From Halomonas sp. (GTDB lineage: Bacteria; Pseudomonadota; Gammaproteobacteria; Pseudomonadales; Halomonadaceae), in NCBI GenBank assembly GCA_003560175.1, contig PWIZ01000199.1, positions 1 through 7,185 on the forward strand: DNA of 7,185 bases, written 5' to 3'. Every line of letters begins with the position of its first letter. Position 1 is the first letter of the stretch. The notes under the pieces were generated by a model. It had not been told where the DNA came from. It was given only the letters and a program-made list of their open reading frames with translations, and made no database searches. A program made the translations under genes and the position numbers. Shown here in pieces: positions 5,413 to 7,185 of this stretch.

Positions 5413-7185
5413 ATGGCAGCTCGACTCGGCCTACGCGGCAAATCGGTTGGCCTCCTCCTGCTGGCCTGCCTGCTGGCTCTGATTCCGGCGGGACTGATCG
5501 GCTGGAAGGCAGTCGTTGAGGTCCGCGATCATTTCGCCGGGGCCTATGCCGAGCAGTACACCCTGTTACAGATGCAGCGGGTGATCACGCCTGTGTCGCG
5601 GGAACTCGCTCTTTCCAGGCGCCTTGCCGACTCGATAGTGACCCGTGAATGGCTGCGCGCGCCGAATGACCCGGCGCGCCAGGAACGATTCCTCGCGGAG
5701 GCCGAGGGCTTCCGGCAGCACTTCGCCAGCCGCTCCTATTTCATCGTCGACCATGCCTCCGGTGACTACTATCTCGGGGACGGCCATGGGCGAAACGGTG
5801 CGGCACCACGCTACCGTCTGTCACCGGATGAGCCCGATGATGCCTGGTACTTCGACACCATGGACAGCACCTCCACCTACGACATCAACGTCAGTACCGA
5901 CCAGGCCCGCGATCGGGCCATGGTCTGGATCAATGTCAAGGTGATGGACAACGGCACCCTGCTGGGCCTGACCGGAGGCGGCATCGACCTGCAGCAGTTC
6001 ATCAGGCGCTTCCTTGGCAACACCCCGGCCGGCATGACGCCGATGCTGATCGCCTCCCGCGGCACCCTGCAGGTTCATCCCGACAAGGCGCGCCTGGCCC
6101 TCGGCTCGGGTCGTAACCCCGCGGAAGCCAACGACAGCCCGAAGATTCAGGCGCTGGTCGCCGAGGCCGACCGCGAACCACTGCGCCGCGCCATGCAAGA
6201 CGCCATGCGCCGCCCCGGAAACGTGGTGGCCCTGGAGGCCGAACTGGAGGGAGCGCCGCGACTGCTGAGCGTGGGCTACCTGCCGGAGCTGCAGTGGCTG
6301 CTGGTCACCGCCCTGGACCTGCAAGCCGCCCCGCTTCTCGAGCGCCGATGGTTCTGGCCCATGGTGGTCGCCTTTGGCCTGCTGCTGGCGCTGCTAACGG
6401 CCAGCTTCGCCTACAGCACCCACCGACTGATTCTTACCCCGCTGCAGCGGCTGAAACTCTCCGCTCAGGCCATCGCCGAGGGCCACTACCACTACCGACT
6501 GCCCACTGAGCGCCGGGACGAGATCGGCGAGCTATCGCGGACCTTCTCGCACATGGCCCGTCAGGTGGAAGGCTATACCCGCAACCTGGAAAGTCAGGTC
6601 CGCCAGCGCACCCAGGCGCTGGAGGAGGCCCACACAAAGATCGTATCGGCCCACCGCCAGGTCGAGGCCTCCATCCAGTACGCCAGCATTATCCAGCAAG
6701 CGATCCTGCCCGACGAAACCCTCGATCAGCACCTCCGCCATCGCTACGGCGTCCTCTGGAAGCCTCGGGACGTGGTGGGCGGCGACTTCTATGTCTTTCG
6801 AGCCACCGAGCGCGGCTACCTGCTGGGCATCGTCGACTGCGCCGGCCACGGCGTGCCGGGGGCCCTGATGACCATGCTTGCCCGGGCCATCATTGACCAT
6901 GCCCTCGCTCGGGAGGGCGCCGACGACCCGGCGGCCCTGCTGGGCAACATCGAGCGCGAGAGCCGCAAGCTGCTGCCCCAGGACCAGCTGCCCGCATCGA
7001 TTGCCACCAGCATGGACATGGGCCTGGTGTGGGTCGACCCGACCGCCGGGACCCTGACCTATGCCGGTGCCAAGATCGATCTCCACGCCAGCGACGGCGA
7101 ACAACTGGAGACCCTTGCCGGCCACCGGCGCGCCCTGGGCCATCGCCGACCGGCCCGCTACGAGAACCGAGTGGCACCGCTGCGC
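5413..7185 (+). CDS. siaA: SiaA-type membrane PP2C/SpoIIE phosphatase (3' end beyond window)
   Basis: Inner-membrane sensor phosphatase. In Pseudomonas aeruginosa, SiaA dephosphorylates SiaC, which then binds and activates the diguanylate cyclase SiaD; SiaB is the opposing kinase, and the output is aggregation and biofilm formation. The frame is open for 591 codons to the last base. The order is: TM1 at about 11-31 (VGLLLLACLLALIPAGLIGW), a periplasmic Cache-like sensor (about 35-310, with YFIVDHASGDYY near 109 and VWINVKV near 171), TM2 (about 313-335), HAMP (about 337-390, with PTERRDEIGEL), a short coiled coil (about 390-425), and the phosphatase domain. Metal-binding signatures are GGDFY with Asp458 and DCAGHGVPGALM with Asp475. 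The Pseudomonas protein is about 663 residues, so roughly 70 are missing. ATG 5413 is the only good start, since an in-frame TGA lies at 5380; its ribosome binding site is weak. siaBCD would be expected just downstream. Confidence 0.88.
   Translation, partial: MAARLGLRGKSVGLLLLACLLALIPAGLIGWKAVVEVRDHFAGAYAEQYTLLQMQRVITPVSRELALSRRLADSIVTREWLRAPNDPARQERFLAEAEGFRQHFASRSYFIVDHASGDYYLGDGHGRNGAAPRYRLSPDEPDDAWYFDTMDSTSTYDINVSTDQARDRAMVWINVKVMDNGTLLGLTGGGIDLQQFIRRFLGNTPAGMTPMLIASRGTLQVHPDKARLALGSGRNPAEANDSPKIQALVAEADREPLRRAMQDAMRRPGNVVALEAELEGAPRLLSVGYLPELQWLLVTALDLQAAPLLERRWFWPMVVAFGLLLALLTASFAYSTHRLILTPLQRLKLSAQAIAEGHYHYRLPTERRDEIGELSRTFSHMARQVEGYTRNLESQVRQRTQALEEAHTKIVSAHRQVEASIQYASIIQQAILPDETLDQHLRHRYGVLWKPRDVVGGDFYVFRATERGYLLGIVDCAGHGVPGALMTMLARAIIDHALAREGADDPAALLGNIERESRKLLPQDQLPASIATSMDMGLVWVDPTAGTLTYAGAKIDLHASDGEQLETLAGHRRALGHRRPARYENRVAPLR

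Noticed and set aside
5253..5519. Plus-strand 88-codon ORF overlapping the siaA start
   Set aside because: It overlaps the first 36 codons of siaA in another frame, has no good ribosome binding site and no recognisable domain.
5821..6324. Minus-strand open frame of 167 codons inside siaA
   Set aside because: It is the antisense shadow of the periplasmic domain of SiaA; low-complexity product, no family signature.
6532..7143. Minus-strand open frame of 203 codons inside siaA
   Set aside because: It is antisense to the phosphatase domain, whose forward-strand motifs (GGDFY, GHGVPGALM) are unmistakable.

Overview
The window looks like chromosomal DNA from a high-GC gammaproteobacterium. The best fit is Halomonas or a close relative (Halomonadaceae), with Pseudomonas-like gammaproteobacteria as the alternative. 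This rests on recognised protein families and GC-rich codon use, not on a marker gene: a full-length RNase II close to the E. coli protein, a SiaA-type phosphatase as in Pseudomonas, and a polyhydroxybutyrate-type esterase. There is no sign of a phage, insertion sequence, CRISPR array, tRNA or rRNA.

Layout. Bases 1-30 are probably the last codons of an upstream gene, followed by a perfect 24-bp hairpin. A sigma70-like promoter then drives rnb (210-2150, +), encoding exoribonuclease II. Its stop codon sits in a perfect 17-bp tandem duplication, and a strong hairpin (2193-2216) separates it from the convergent genes. Three genes follow on the minus strand, in order of transcription: a CopG-type ribbon-helix-helix regulator (5004-4588), a PHB-depolymerase-family esterase (4572-3238) only 15 bp downstream, and a DUF1989 protein (3152-2283) after an 85-bp gap. 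The regulator is preceded by a good sigma70 promoter whose -10 box runs into an 11+2+11 bp palindrome, the expected arrangement for autorepression. A 288-bp non-coding stretch then leads to siaA (5413 to the window end, +), a membrane-bound PP2C/SpoIIE phosphatase cut off by the window edge.

How the genes relate. rnb is housekeeping RNA turnover and is independent of the rest. The regulator and esterase look like one transcription unit, so the regulator probably controls an intracellular ester or polyester hydrolase; the DUF1989 gene may be read with them. siaA is divergent and should begin a siaABCD-type operon controlling cyclic-di-GMP and biofilm formation, with its partners beyond the right edge.

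I found no clearly new multi-gene system. The points most worth a second look are the operator and half-site array upstream of the regulator, the regulator-esterase(-DUF1989) unit, the duplicated rnb stop region and a 12-nt coding repeat in the esterase.
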